Source: Candidatus Fluviicola riflensis (lineage in GTDB: Bacteria; Bacteroidota; Bacteroidia; Flavobacteriales_D; Crocinitomicaceae). Taken from it: DNA of 64,000 bases. Shown here one piece after another: positions 1 to 9,262 of the stretch. The stretch is from positions 1,724,641-1,788,640 of the forward strand of contig CP022585.1 of the NCBI GenBank assembly GCA_002243285.1, written 5' to 3'. How positions within the stretch are numbered: the first letter of the stretch is position 1; each line of letters begins with the position of its first letter. A program made the position numbers and the translations under genes. The notes below the pieces were generated by a model. The model did not search any database and was not told the DNA's origin. It saw only the letters and a program-made list of their open reading frames with translations.

Positions 1-1
1 C

Positions 2-3000
2 AAAGAAGACGAAGAAGTACAAACAAAACTGCAACCTTCGGCCCCATCAACACCTTCCAAACCGTCCATCAACGATCAGCTGAGTTCCTCTAAAGGTTCA
101 GGATCACCTCTTTCGGGTGGTGTAAAACAAGAAATGGAAAGCGGCTTCGGAGCCGACTTTGGCGGTGTTAAAATCCATACCGACGACCGTGCCGCTTCGA
201 TGAGCAAAGAAATCGGTGCGCAGGCATTTACCAATAAAGGTGATATTTATTTTAATCAAGGCAAATTCAATCCTGCCACTCAACAAGGGAAAACCTTGCT
301 GGCGCATGAATTAACCCATACCATTCAGCAAGGTGCTGCAGGCGAGAAGAAAGAGCAATCTGCGGCTGATACGGATAAAGCCGTAACTCCGGGAGATAAA
401 AACGCAGCCGGCGATAAAGCACAACCGACCGGTCAGGGTGAAACATCCACAGACAAAACAACCGATCAGCCACAGCTTGGAACTGAAACTCCGAGAGCAA
501 CTGCAGGCGCTGCAACAACTTCAGGAGCTCCTTCTCTCACGCCAACAATTCCGGGTAAAGTAGCACCAATAGAAGGTACTCCACTCACGGCCGATGCACT
601 TACAGCAGAAGGTGAAGTGCCGGTTGAAGGGGAAGCAGTAGAAGAAAAAAAGCAACCGAGTCCGGAAGAAGATCCGAACTTTTTGGCAGTAACAGCCGCT
701 ATTTCAGAAGAATCGGTCGATCAAGAATCAACAGAAGACCCTGATGCACTATCAGAGGACGCATTGGATGCCGCCAAATCACCAAGTGAGGAAGCTGAAA
801 GTTTTGCGATGGCCGATCAGGTGGATGAGATGGAGAAACAGGAACCGAAGGAATTCAGTGCCGAAAACTTCAAAAAGCTCCTCAGCGCCCGAATTGCAGA
901 AATGGAATTGCCAGCGGACAACGATGCAGCGGATAAGTTTGAAAAAGAAAACAATATAGACGAAGTCAACAAAAAGGCCACAGGTGATGTGAAGGCCGAA
1001 ACAGCTGCCACAAGTGGTGCAATTGACCAGTCGACCAATAAAGAACCGAGTGTAAAGCCCGAACACAAGCGCAAGGAGGAAGAACTTCCTGCGATTAAGA
1101 AAAGCAAGAATCCCAAAAATGTCAATGCACAGCAAGCTGTTCCACAGGTACGTCCGGCAACAGAGGTAGAACAACCACTTGCCGACGACGCTGCACGTAT
1201 GGATAATGCGATGGCAGAAAACGAAGTGACGGATCACCAGCTGGAAATTTCCCAGGAACCACAGTTTGAGCAAGCTTTGGGCGAGAAAAACAAAGCCAAG
1301 GAAGACTCGTCGAAAATTTCTCAAACCGCCCGCGCGGATGAAGGCACTGTGTTGCAGAAAAACGCCTCCAAGTCGCAGAAAATGGGGCAGGAGGAGCTTC
1401 AGGGGATGAAAATCCTCAACGATCAGTCGGTGAAAAAAGTCACAGGCGATCAGAAATCAACAGGTGGCAAAGATACTTCCGAGCGCGAGCGTGTTGCAGG
1501 AGAAATCAATACGATTTACGATCGCACGAAAACGGATGTAAACAAAATCTTAAGTGATTTGGATGTAAAGGTGGAAACAGATTTTACAGCCGCCTCCGAA
1601 AAAGCCAAAGCACGATTCGAAAAATACTGTGGCGATAAAATGTCACAGTACAAATACGACCGCTACCTGAGTCAAATAGGTGGTTGGGCCTTGTGGACCT
1701 ATGACTTGTTTGCCGGTTTGCCAGACGAAGTGAACCAATTCTATGTGGATGGACGCGTATTGTTTGTGGAAACAATGGATGCTGAAGTGGACGTAATCGC
1801 GCACCACATTGCCAATGAACTCAATCGCGCTACTCAGCGCATCGAAACTGGTAAACAGGAAGTGAACGACTATGTAGAGAAACTTCCGAAAAACCTCAAA
1901 CAATACGGAAAAGAAGCCGCTGAAGCGATTCGTGAGAAGTTTGACGAGCTCTCGGAAGAAGTAAACGCCAAGGAAGAAGAACTGGTAGACATGCTTGCCG
2001 AAGAATATGTGGCGAGTCTCAACGAAGTAGATGAGCGCATCGAAGAGTTGAAAGCCGCCAACCGCGGATTGATAGACATGGCGATGGATTTCATCAATGG
2101 TGTGCTTGAAACCATCCGTAAGCTCAAAGAAGCAATCATGGGCTTATTGTCTGCTATTGCGAGCGCAATCAGTGTGATCATGGCCGACCCGATTGGATTT
2201 ATGGGCAACCTCTTCGATGGTATTGGTCAGGGAATCGATTTGTTCAAAACCAACATACAGAAACACCTGTTGGGTGGTTTATTGGAATGGCTCACAGGAA
2301 CCATGGGGCCAATGGGCATCACGATACCGGAAGATATTTTCAGCCTGAGTGGTATTTTCAGTCTCGTAATGCAGGTCTTGGGTGTCGGCTGGGACATGCT
2401 GCGGATGAAAGCCGTCAAATCGATGGGCGAACCGACCGTAAATGCATTGGAAACAGGTAGCGAGGCCGGTTTCTCGATCTTCAAAACAATGAAGAGCGGA
2501 GGTATCATGGGCTTGTGGGAATTTGCCAAAGAGAAATTCTCTGACCTCAAGGAAACCATCATCGACGCGATCAAAGAAATGCTGATCACCAAAGTGATCG
2601 AAGCGGGGATCAAGTGGCTACTTTCATTGCTCATTCCGGGTGCAGGTTTCATCAAAGCCATTATGGCTATCAAAGACATCGTTGTATTCTTTGTTGAAAC
2701 CGCCATCATGCTCATTCCTGCCATCACCGAAGCCATCCTTGCATTGGCATCGGGCTCAGTAGCAGGCGTAGCCAAAGCCTTCGAGTTCGGATTGTCGAAA
2801 CTGATTGTTCTTGTGATCGGTTTGTTCGCGAAGCTCATCGGTCTCGGCGATTTAGCGAAGCGGGTTCAGAAAATCTTTAAGAAAATCCGCAAACGAGTGG
2901 ATAAGGTAGTACGCGATTTGTTCAAGAAAGCAAAGAGAGCTGGACGGAAGTTGATGCGGAAATTCAACAAGAAGAAATCTGCTAAGAAGATTAAGGAGGA

Positions 3001-3724
3001 GAATAAGAATGGTGAACCTGAAAAGCTAACAGCTCAGGATAAAGCGAAACATAAGAAATACGTCAAAGCAATAAAAGAGAAACTAAGTGAACCATCTAAT
3101 GATGGGGAATCGTTCGAACAATTTCATAAGCGCAAGGAGAAGCAAGGAGAAGCACTTGAAAACAAATATCAACCTAAACTAAAAAAAGGTATCAATGTTG
3201 ATATTGAATTGACTCCATTGAAGCAAGATCAAAAAGACAGTGATATTGACTTTAAAATTAGTATCGCTCCGAATACTGAGAATGATAGTGGAGAGGCAAA
3301 ACACGATTTTCTTGACTTACCACCTAAGGGAAAAGCATACTTTACAAGAGAGAGTGACCCTCGTCACTTCAAAGTTGTTCTTTCAACTGGAATGATGCTT
3401 CATTTGGGAATCATCCCACATAAAGGGAATGAAATGTATATAAAGACATCTGATTTAAGTGGGCAAAAAGTACGAGTCGAAAAAGACAAGGGGCATGGTA
3501 AAAATTTCATGATCGTTAATGTATCTCCACAAGGTGTAAAAAATCTTACGGAAAGTAAAATACAAACAATGGAGGCTGAATATAAGAACGAAACCTATGA
3601 GGTCGGGGTCAAAGATTGTTTTACTTTTGCTATTGATTTATTAAATGGTAAGCTAAGTTCCGGTCTTAAAAAAGCAAAAGGTGATGACAATGATGCAAAA
3701 TTTGAATATTTAAGAGATAATTGA
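2..3724 (+). CDS. DUF4157 eCIS-associated effector/toxin-like protein (5' truncated)
   Basis: The frame is open from base 2, so the N-terminus lies outside the window and 1240 residues are visible. Residues about 36-110 form a DUF4157 domain: a GSPLSGGVKQEMESGFG entry motif, then the metallopeptidase-like HELTH at 305-319. A long acidic, Pro/Ala/Glu-rich low-complexity region follows (about residues 110-500), then a helical coiled region, and a strongly hydrophobic scaffold of amphipathic or membrane segments (about 700-950). A Lys/Arg-rich linker leads to a C-terminal domain of about 200 residues that is visibly more AT-rich than the rest. DUF4157 proteins are known cargo or accessory proteins of extracellular contractile injection systems, and the AAA+ ATPase at 7830-9164 fits such a locus. 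The variable C-terminus is probably the active part (inference). It is not a recognised family, but contains a KDCFTFA motif with Cys at 3617-3619. Codons 134-136 are only the first internal Met, not the real start. Confidence 0.85.
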   Translation, partial: KEDEEVQTKLQPSAPSTPSKPSINDQLSSSKGSGSPLSGGVKQEMESGFGADFGGVKIHTDDRAASMSKEIGAQAFTNKGDIYFNQGKFNPATQQGKTLLAHELTHTIQQGAAGEKKEQSAADTDKAVTPGDKNAAGDKAQPTGQGETSTDKTTDQPQLGTETPRATAGAATTSGAPSLTPTIPGKVAPIEGTPLTADALTAEGEVPVEGEAVEEKKQPSPEEDPNFLAVTAAISEESVDQESTEDPDALSEDALDAAKSPSEEAESFAMADQVDEMEKQEPKEFSAENFKKLLSARIAEMELPADNDAADKFEKENNIDEVNKKATGDVKAETAATSGAIDQSTNKEPSVKPEHKRKEEELPAIKKSKNPKNVNAQQAVPQVRPATEVEQPLADDAARMDNAMAENEVTDHQLEISQEPQFEQALGEKNKAKEDSSKISQTARADEGTVLQKNASKSQKMGQEELQGMKILNDQSVKKVTGDQKSTGGKDTSERERVAGEINTIYDRTKTDVNKILSDLDVKVETDFTAASEKAKARFEKYCGDKMSQYKYDRYLSQIGGWALWTYDLFAGLPDEVNQFYVDGRVLFVETMDAEVDVIAHHIANELNRATQRIETGKQEVNDYVEKLPKNLKQYGKEAAEAIREKFDELSEEVNAKEEELVDMLAEEYVASLNEVDERIEELKAANRGLIDMAMDFINGVLETIRKLKEAIMGLLSAIASAISVIMADPIGFMGNLFDGIGQGIDLFKTNIQKHLLGGLLEWLTGTMGPMGITIPEDIFSLSGIFSLVMQVLGVGWDMLRMKAVKSMGEPTVNALETGSEAGFSIFKTMKSGGIMGLWEFAKEKFSDLKETIIDAIKEMLITKVIEAGIKWLLSLLIPGAGFIKAIMAIKDIVVFFVETAIMLIPAITEAILALASGSVAGVAKAFEFGLSKLIVLVIGLFAKLIGLGDLAKRVQKIFKKIRKRVDKVVRDLFKKAKRAGRKLMRKFNKKKSAKKIKEENKNGEPEKLTAQDKAKHKKYVKAIKEKLSEPSNDGESFEQFHKRKEKQGEALENKYQPKLKKGINVDIELTPLKQDQKDSDIDFKISIAPNTENDSGEAKHDFLDLPPKGKAYFTRESDPRHFKVVLSTGMMLHLGIIPHKGNEMYIKTSDLSGQKVRVEKDKGHGKNFMIVNVSPQGVKNLTESKIQTMEAEYKNETYEVGVKDCFTFAIDLLNGKLSSGLKKAKGDDNDAKFEYLRDN

Positions 3725-3730
3725 ATAGAT

Positions 3731-4759
3731 ATGAATGAAATAATTCAAAACCTAGAGAGAGAATTTAATGTTCAAATTTTAAAAAGCATTCTACCTTTAA
3801 AGGGTGAAAACACTTATAATACAGATGAATCAGGGCGAATAACCTCACTGTATCTTAGAAAGATAGAATTGTCTAATATTGATAGATTCCTTGATACTTC
3901 ATCATCATTAACAGAATTATCTCTTGAATTTTGTGAAATAAGAAACATTAAATCAATCAAGTCATTCAATCAAGTAAAAAAACTTATTCTCAGCTATAAT
4001 CCATTACTTTCTAGTGAAATTGAACAAATAAAATATTTGAAAGAACTAAATCACCTGGAATTGAATAGTGTAGAATTAAAAAACACAAAATTTCTTCAAG
4101 ACCTTGTAAATCTGGAGTTACTGAGTCTATGTGGTTCTGACCATCTATATGAAATAAAAGAATTAGAAAATCTGGATAAACTTAGAAATCTAAACCTCAG
4201 TTTTAATAGAATTGATAGTTTTTCTAAATTATCGTTAAATAAAAATATCGAATCGATTAATTTAAGGTCAGGCAAATTAACTAGCTTAGTTGGAGTAGAA
4301 AAATATCCAAATTTAATTGAATTAAATCTATCTGGAAATTCAATTTCTAAAATTGAAAATCTGGAAAATCTAAAAAATCTTAAATACCTTAATCTGTCCT
4401 CAATGAGATTAAGTAAAATTGAGGGGCTAGATAAGCTGTATGAGTTAGAGGTCCTAGATATTTCTGATCAATTAATTAAACTTATTGAAGGACTTGGAAA
4501 TTTGAAGAAACTCAAACAATTAAATTTGTCAGAAAACAATATTTCTAGGGTTGAAAATTTAGATAATCTTCAGAATTTTGAATACGTTTTGCTCGAACAT
4601 AACGATATAGTTGAATTCGATTCAAAATTTTTAAACTACTTGAATTCGTCATGCTTTATTTCCTTAGTTGGTAATCCAATTAAGGAAATAAAAGGTTATG
4701 TTCCCGATAATGTGAAAATTCAATTTGAGGAGCCAAATTGGGTTCCTAAAAGTTTATAG
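3731..4759 (+). CDS. Leucine-rich-repeat protein, possible immunity partner
   Basis: This gene encodes 342 residues and starts 6 bases after the stop of the DUF4157 gene, so the two are surely co-transcribed. Residues about 40-320 are tandem LRRs of about 22 residues of the SDS22-like type, with repeating units such as LNLSGNSISKIENLENLKNL. There is no signal peptide or membrane segment, which predicts a cytoplasmic protein. The DNA is markedly more AT-rich than the housekeeping genes and matches the composition of the effector's C-terminal tail, so tail and LRR gene look like one acquired cassette. LRR proteins are among the repeat-type immunity proteins described for polymorphic toxins. Immunity to the adjacent tail is therefore a reasonable guess but unproven. 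It could instead be a chaperone or adaptor for cargo loading. The LRR assignment itself is secure. Confidence 0.8.
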   Translation: MNEIIQNLEREFNVQILKSILPLKGENTYNTDESGRITSLYLRKIELSNIDRFLDTSSSLTELSLEFCEIRNIKSIKSFNQVKKLILSYNPLLSSEIEQIKYLKELNHLELNSVELKNTKFLQDLVNLELLSLCGSDHLYEIKELENLDKLRNLNLSFNRIDSFSKLSLNKNIESINLRSGKLTSLVGVEKYPNLIELNLSGNSISKIENLENLKNLKYLNLSSMRLSKIEGLDKLYELEVLDISDQLIKLIEGLGNLKKLKQLNLSENNISRVENLDNLQNFEYVLLEHNDIVEFDSKFLNYLNSSCFISLVGNPIKEIKGYVPDNVKIQFEEPNWVPKSL

Positions 4760-4796
4760 GGCATTAATTCTTTTTTTTAAGAATATATCAAAATTT

Positions 4797-5360
4797 CATC
4801 TGGACGGTTTACTCGAAAGGCTCGTGGGAATTCTAGTTACTGTTGAGTATTGTAATTCCGGACGACATTTTCAGCCTGCAAATCTCACATGATTCCGCAC
4901 AAATGTGTACGAATATCCGTCAAGTACCGTAAATAGTATGATCTAGGTATATAACCAAAATTCAAAACACCTTCCAAATCTTGGGCATCGGTTGGGACAT
5001 GTTGCGCATGAAAGCGGTCAAATCGATGGGCGAACCAACCGTTAACGTGCTGGAAACAGGTACCGAGGCCGGTTTCACGATCTTCAAAAGAATGAAGAGC
5101 GGAGGCATCATGGGCTTGGAGGAATTTGCCAAAGAAAAATTCTCTGATCTCAAGGACGTGTGCGCCTCAGGAGTAAACCATCATCGACGCGATCAAAGAA
5201 ATGCTGATCACCAAAGTGATCGAAGCGGGTATCAAATGGCTGCTTTCATTGCTCATTCCGGGTGCGGGCTTCATCAAAGCCATTATGGCCATCAAAGACA
5301 TCTTGGTCTTCTTTGTAGAAACCGCCATCATGCTCATTCCGGCACTCATCGAAGCGATCC
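4797..5360 (+). pseudogene. Decayed duplicate of the effector scaffold module
   Basis: This stretch is a degenerate copy of bases 2264-2738 of the DUF4157 gene. Bases 4981-5360 align with 2378-2738 nearly base for base, with the same GWDMLRMKAVKSMGEPTVN coding stretch, except for a 19-base insertion after about 5156 that shifts the frame. Bases 4797-4878 align with 2264-2347, and about 70 unrelated bases lie between the two blocks. The copy lacks a start, the DUF4157 head and any tail, and homology ends abruptly at 5360. It encodes no complete protein. Together with the intact scaffold upstream it brackets the AT-rich tail and LRR gene, as expected if that cassette arrived by recombination between scaffold copies or displaced an older tail. 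Confidence 0.85.
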
Positions 5361-5498
5361 CATTCAGAGTCTTTTTGCCAACTATAAAACCAGCTCAAAC
5401 TAGTTATTCCTGATATTAAAGTGTTTACAAAAGTTAATTCTCTTTTGAACTCCAACTTTTTTATCGTAACTTCTCAGGACACTTATAAAGGTTTCGTC

Positions 5499-5975
5499 AT
5501 GAAAAATCAAGCACAAACCCTGCGATTCGGATTGTATATATATACCGGAATTGCGCTTCTATTTTTGCTAATGAAGCTTTTTGGCTTGGAGGATGTAGGC
5601 TATTTGCGATTGCTCAACATTGTAATTGTTGTCCATTTTACCAATCGTTTGGCCAAGCTTCACAATCTGCGCGTCTTTGAAAACAATTATCCGGCCGCCT
5701 TGTCTTCCCTGTTCTTTGCGAATGCAGTAGCGGTGGTACTTTCAGTGATAAGTTTTGCAGTCTATGTAACGCTCTTTGATCCTGATTTCATTCAGAATTT
5801 TAAAGGCGGATTGTTGTTACACAAGAATATAAGCCTGGGAAATGCCTGTATGGCATTGCTTTTTGAGGGAATGGCATCCAATGTCATTATTTCATTTGCC
5901 ACGATGCAGTACTGGAAAAGCGAAACAAAACTGCGCCGTCCTGAAATAACCAAAAAAGTGGAGAAAGTAGAATAA
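5499..5975 (+). CDS. Small multi-pass membrane protein, unknown function
   Basis: This gene encodes 158 residues with about four hydrophobic segments: residues about 8-28, 36-55, 67-95 and 115-140. The C-terminal end is charged and Lys-rich (KKVEKVE). The ATG at 5499 is preferred because the frame upstream of it (to 5421) encodes no hydrophobic start and overlaps non-coding sequence after the scaffold remnant. I do not recognise a specific family. It sits between the eCIS effector remnant and a lipoprotein gene, with about 140 bases to the next gene, so it need not belong to the injection system. An inner-membrane location is the only safe prediction. Confidence 0.65.
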   Translation: MKNQAQTLRFGLYIYTGIALLFLLMKLFGLEDVGYLRLLNIVIVVHFTNRLAKLHNLRVFENNYPAALSSLFFANAVAVVLSVISFAVYVTLFDPDFIQNFKGGLLLHKNISLGNACMALLFEGMASNVIISFATMQYWKSETKLRRPEITKKVEKVE

Positions 5976-6142
5976 ATCCGCTTGTTTCAAAAGGATAACG
6001 GGTGTATTCATGGTTTTTTTAGCGTACTCCTTTTTTGCATCTTGAGTTCGGGTAGGTTTAAAGTGACACATTTCACTAAATTCTTTCGATTTGTACAAAA
6101 CCTGTATATTTAGCGGACTGTTACAAATGAAAGATTAGTTGA

Positions 6143-7699
6143 ATGAAGCAATTGGCGATTGTTTTTGGATGTATTGCACTATTTTCCAGCTGCAAAAAAG
6201 AAACAACATGGGTAGGTGACTGGACTTTTCCTATTGTAGATGATACACTCACACTTAATTCTCTTGTGGAAGATTCCATTGTGTATGATGACAACGGAAC
6301 TACGCATATCCGCTTTGAAGAATCGCTCTATAAATCTGCCGTTTCCGAATTGATCACCATTCCCGATACAACCGTAAGTGCTGATATTTCCCTGGATGTT
6401 GATAGTTACACGGTTCAGCCGGGTTCGTCGCTTTACCACCAGTTTGATATGGTGCTGGATTTAGATCCTGTGCAGCTGACTTCTTTTAAAGTAAAATCAG
6501 GAATCCTGAAATACAAAGCACGCAATGTAATCCCTACCAATACAACGTTTAAAGCAGAATTTCCATACTCAGACAAAAACGGGGCAACATTGATCGCATC
6601 GCCAGTCGCGTCGCCTGGAACGTCTGCTAATCCGTCGTTTATTACCGGTCAGGTTGATATTTCTGGTTTCACTTTTGAAACAATGGGAGAAATGCAGGAT
6701 TCGATCAACTCCGTTTTCTCGAAACTGAAGATCACAACCGATCCTGCCGGACCACCGGTTACCATCACTCGCTATGATACATTATATTTTGAAGTCACCC
6801 TGGAAGATGTGGTTCTGGAAGCTGCAAACGGTTTCTTCGGAAATGAAGTCATCCAGCAATCTGTGTCAACGGATGCCGATTTTTTCAAGAACATTCCCTC
6901 CGGTTCGTTTGATCTGAGCGCCATATCGTTATCACTTTCGATCAAAAACGGTGTAGATGCTCCGGCACAATTCAAGTTGATTTCCCTGGAAGCAATCGAT
7001 CAAAACGGAACCAGCACAACATTGCAAACCAGCCTGCTCAATCAATGGATGTCACTCGATCCGGCACAAATAAACGGTACGGATATCGATCCTGGAATCG
7101 CAACAGTTGTTCTGAATGAGCAAAATTCATCCATCATCGATCTGATAGAAGCAAAAGCAGTCACCGTTGAGGCCGATTACGAAGTTCAGTTTAATCCAGT
7201 CGCATATACGCTTCAAAACGAATTCATTGAAAACAGTTTTATTGAACTGGCGCTCGAAGGAGATGTGCCGGTTAATATGCAACTTTCCTCACTGGTGATT
7301 GATGACACGCTGGAGCTAAATGTATCAACAATTGATTTTTCTACCATCGAAGAAGCCTCGCTGGATATAATCGTGAGCAATGAATTTGAAATTGATGCAA
7401 CAGGTACATTCGTCTGGTTGGATCAATATTATCAGCCGCTTGCCATTTCACCAAAAACAATGACCATCAAAAGCGCTGATTACGGTACATTGTTAAATGG
7501 CGTTTTAACGTGTGAAACCGTTAATTCTCTGTTTTTTACGCAGGAAGAACTGCAACTCATGCTGGGCGCTGTGTATTTGCGTCTCATCTGCACCTTGAAC
7601 ACCGGAACAGTGGAAACCCCCACGTTTATCAATGTGCCGATTGATGCTAAAATAGGAGTGAAGGCACAGGTGAAAGTGAAAAAGCGACACCACGTTTAG
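6143..7699 (+). CDS. Large surface or periplasmic lipoprotein, unknown function
   Basis: The product is 518 residues. The N-terminus is a lipoprotein signal with lipobox LFSSC and the lipidated Cys at residue 17, followed by KKE. The mature part is rich in beta-type, Thr/Ser/Asp-containing sequence without Cys pairs or membrane helices, and ends in a basic KVKKRHHV. This suggests an outer-membrane-anchored beta-sandwich protein. No catalytic motif is visible and I do not recognise the family. It lies between the small membrane protein and the AAA+ ATPase on the same strand, with gaps of about 165 and 130 bases, so co-function with the eCIS is possible but unsupported. Confidence 0.7.
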   Translation: MKQLAIVFGCIALFSSCKKETTWVGDWTFPIVDDTLTLNSLVEDSIVYDDNGTTHIRFEESLYKSAVSELITIPDTTVSADISLDVDSYTVQPGSSLYHQFDMVLDLDPVQLTSFKVKSGILKYKARNVIPTNTTFKAEFPYSDKNGATLIASPVASPGTSANPSFITGQVDISGFTFETMGEMQDSINSVFSKLKITTDPAGPPVTITRYDTLYFEVTLEDVVLEAANGFFGNEVIQQSVSTDADFFKNIPSGSFDLSAISLSLSIKNGVDAPAQFKLISLEAIDQNGTSTTLQTSLLNQWMSLDPAQINGTDIDPGIATVVLNEQNSSIIDLIEAKAVTVEADYEVQFNPVAYTLQNEFIENSFIELALEGDVPVNMQLSSLVIDDTLELNVSTIDFSTIEEASLDIIVSNEFEIDATGTFVWLDQYYQPLAISPKTMTIKSADYGTLLNGVLTCETVNSLFFTQEELQLMLGAVYLRLICTLNTGTVETPTFINVPIDAKIGVKAQVKVKKRHHV

Positions 7700-7829
7700 C
7701 AGAAATCAACCGATGATTTAGCGCTGAAATTGTTTGTCGATTGTTCCGGCGATACGCATAGGTATTTCAATTTCTTTCCGTATATTGTTCACGTTTGAAC
7801 CATTATTCACTTAAAATGACACGATTCAC

Positions 7830-9164
7830 ATGTCTCAAATAACACCGATGCCAACCAAGGTTTTGACGCAGCTCATTGACTTTGTAACCAAAATGCTTCA
7901 ATTCCGCCTGATCACCGAACTAAAAAAAGAACCGGCATCTCCGCCAACCCTCGAATTGTCATTAGACAAGAGTGCATTATCCAATTTTATAACGCAGCAC
8001 CAATTGTCGGAAGTAGATCTAATGGCGCTTGCATTAACGCTTATTCCACACGTAAATCCGGGATTACTGAATACCGAATTGAGCGCATTCTTCCCGAAAG
8101 GTGGCGATTTCCCCGATTTTGGTGGTGTAAAAGGAAAAAATCACCAGGGAATTCTGCCAACGGGTGAAGGCTTACTCTTTATCCTGGCCGGCAGCGACCT
8201 TGAATCGCGGTTAAAAATGACCGATTATTTACTTTCTCACTCGGTATTGTTTAGCATGGCTGTGATTGAGCTGGAGTTAGTGCCAATGGGCGAGCCTTTA
8301 ATGAGCGGCCGTTTGGTAATGGATGAAGAATACATCGCGCTTTTTACAACGGGAGCAATCCTTAAACCGCGAATGAGCGCCAATTTCCCGGCAGATATTA
8401 TTGAAACAAATCTAGAATGGGCCGATTTGATCCTGCAGCAAAAAGTCATGGACGAAATCAACGAAATCCAGACATGGCTTAAATTCAACCAGGTATTGAT
8501 GGAAGAATGGGGCTTGAAAGGCAAAGTGAAACCCGGTTACAGAGTCATGTTTTACGGACCTCCAGGAACAGGTAAAACTCTCACAGCCAGTTTATTGGGG
8601 AAATACACCGGGCGTGATGTTTACCGGATCGATTTGTCGATGGTTGTCTCGAAATACATCGGGGAAACCGAAAAAAACCTTTCCAAACTCTTCGATAAAG
8701 CCAAAAACAAAGATTGGATTCTCTTTTTCGATGAAGCCGATTCTGTATTCGGAAAACGGACCAATGTTCGGGATGCACATGATAAATATGCCAACCAGGA
8801 AGTTTCGTATTTATTACAACGTATCGAAACACATCCCGGTTTGGTGATCCTGGCTTCGAACCTCAAAAACAACATGGACATGGCTTTTACACGCCGTTTC
8901 CAGACAATTATCGAATTCCAAAGTCCGGGAGTGGAAGAACGTATTCTACTTTGGAAAAACAACTTACCGAAAGAATTACCGCTCGAAGAAGATGTCTCGT
9001 TGCGCAACTTATCACGAACGTATGATCTTACCGGAGCCAATATTGTCAACGTGGTGCAATATGCCTGCCTGAAAACGGCCGAAGCCGGAAAAAAGAATAT
9101 GTCGGCTCAATTTTTAGTGGACGGGATCAAAAAAGAATACATCAAAGAAGGCAAGATGATGTAA
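7830..9164 (+). CDS. AAA+ ATPase of the contractile-injection-system type
   Basis: This gene encodes 444 residues. The N-terminal half (about 1-190) is an accessory region. The C-terminal AAA+ core has Walker A GPPGTGKT at residues 243-250, Walker B ILFFDEADS with the DEAD box at 301-304, a sensor/arginine segment AFTRRFQ, and a small helical lid domain to about 440. AAA+ ATPases of this size that follow structural and DUF4157 genes are conserved members of eCIS loci (Afp15/PVC15-like), where they are thought to act in particle assembly or disassembly. The class is clear from the motifs. The eCIS role is inferred from the DUF4157 gene 4 kb upstream, because the sheath, tube and baseplate genes would lie outside the window. 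The start ATG follows 130 non-coding bases. Confidence 0.85.
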   Translation: MSQITPMPTKVLTQLIDFVTKMLQFRLITELKKEPASPPTLELSLDKSALSNFITQHQLSEVDLMALALTLIPHVNPGLLNTELSAFFPKGGDFPDFGGVKGKNHQGILPTGEGLLFILAGSDLESRLKMTDYLLSHSVLFSMAVIELELVPMGEPLMSGRLVMDEEYIALFTTGAILKPRMSANFPADIIETNLEWADLILQQKVMDEINEIQTWLKFNQVLMEEWGLKGKVKPGYRVMFYGPPGTGKTLTASLLGKYTGRDVYRIDLSMVVSKYIGETEKNLSKLFDKAKNKDWILFFDEADSVFGKRTNVRDAHDKYANQEVSYLLQRIETHPGLVILASNLKNNMDMAFTRRFQTIIEFQSPGVEERILLWKNNLPKELPLEEDVSLRNLSRTYDLTGANIVNVVQYACLKTAEAGKKNMSAQFLVDGIKKEYIKEGKMM

Positions 9165-9198
9165 TTGGAAGAAAAACCCAATCATAGGAGTATCTTTG
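9165..9198 (+). promoter_or_regulatory. Bacteroidota promoter for rlmF
   Basis: A TTG at 9165-9167 and a TATCTTTG at 9191-9198 match the Bacteroidota -33/-7 consensus (TTG, then TAnnTTTG) with a 23-base spacer. It begins at the stop of the ATPase gene and would give a leader of about 55 bases for rlmF. Confidence 0.5.
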
Positions 9199-9262
9199 CC
9201 GTCTGGTTTCAGCGGAAAACAAAAAAATGTTGAACGCAATGAAATCAATATAATCGTTTATC

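Noticed and set aside
779-1324. A 181-codon minus-strand frame opposite the effector gene
   Set aside because: It is a shadow of the Glu/Lys-rich coding sequence, Leu/Phe/Cys-rich without family features.
2227-2838. A 203-codon minus-strand frame opposite the effector scaffold
   Set aside because: The composition is Ser/Met/Ile-rich and mirrors the hydrophobic scaffold codons; the plus-strand frame is continuous and recognisable.
4981-5413. Two overlapping frames in the scaffold remnant that might be genes
   Set aside because: They are the two frames created by the 19-base insertion in a decayed copy; neither has its own start context or complete domain.
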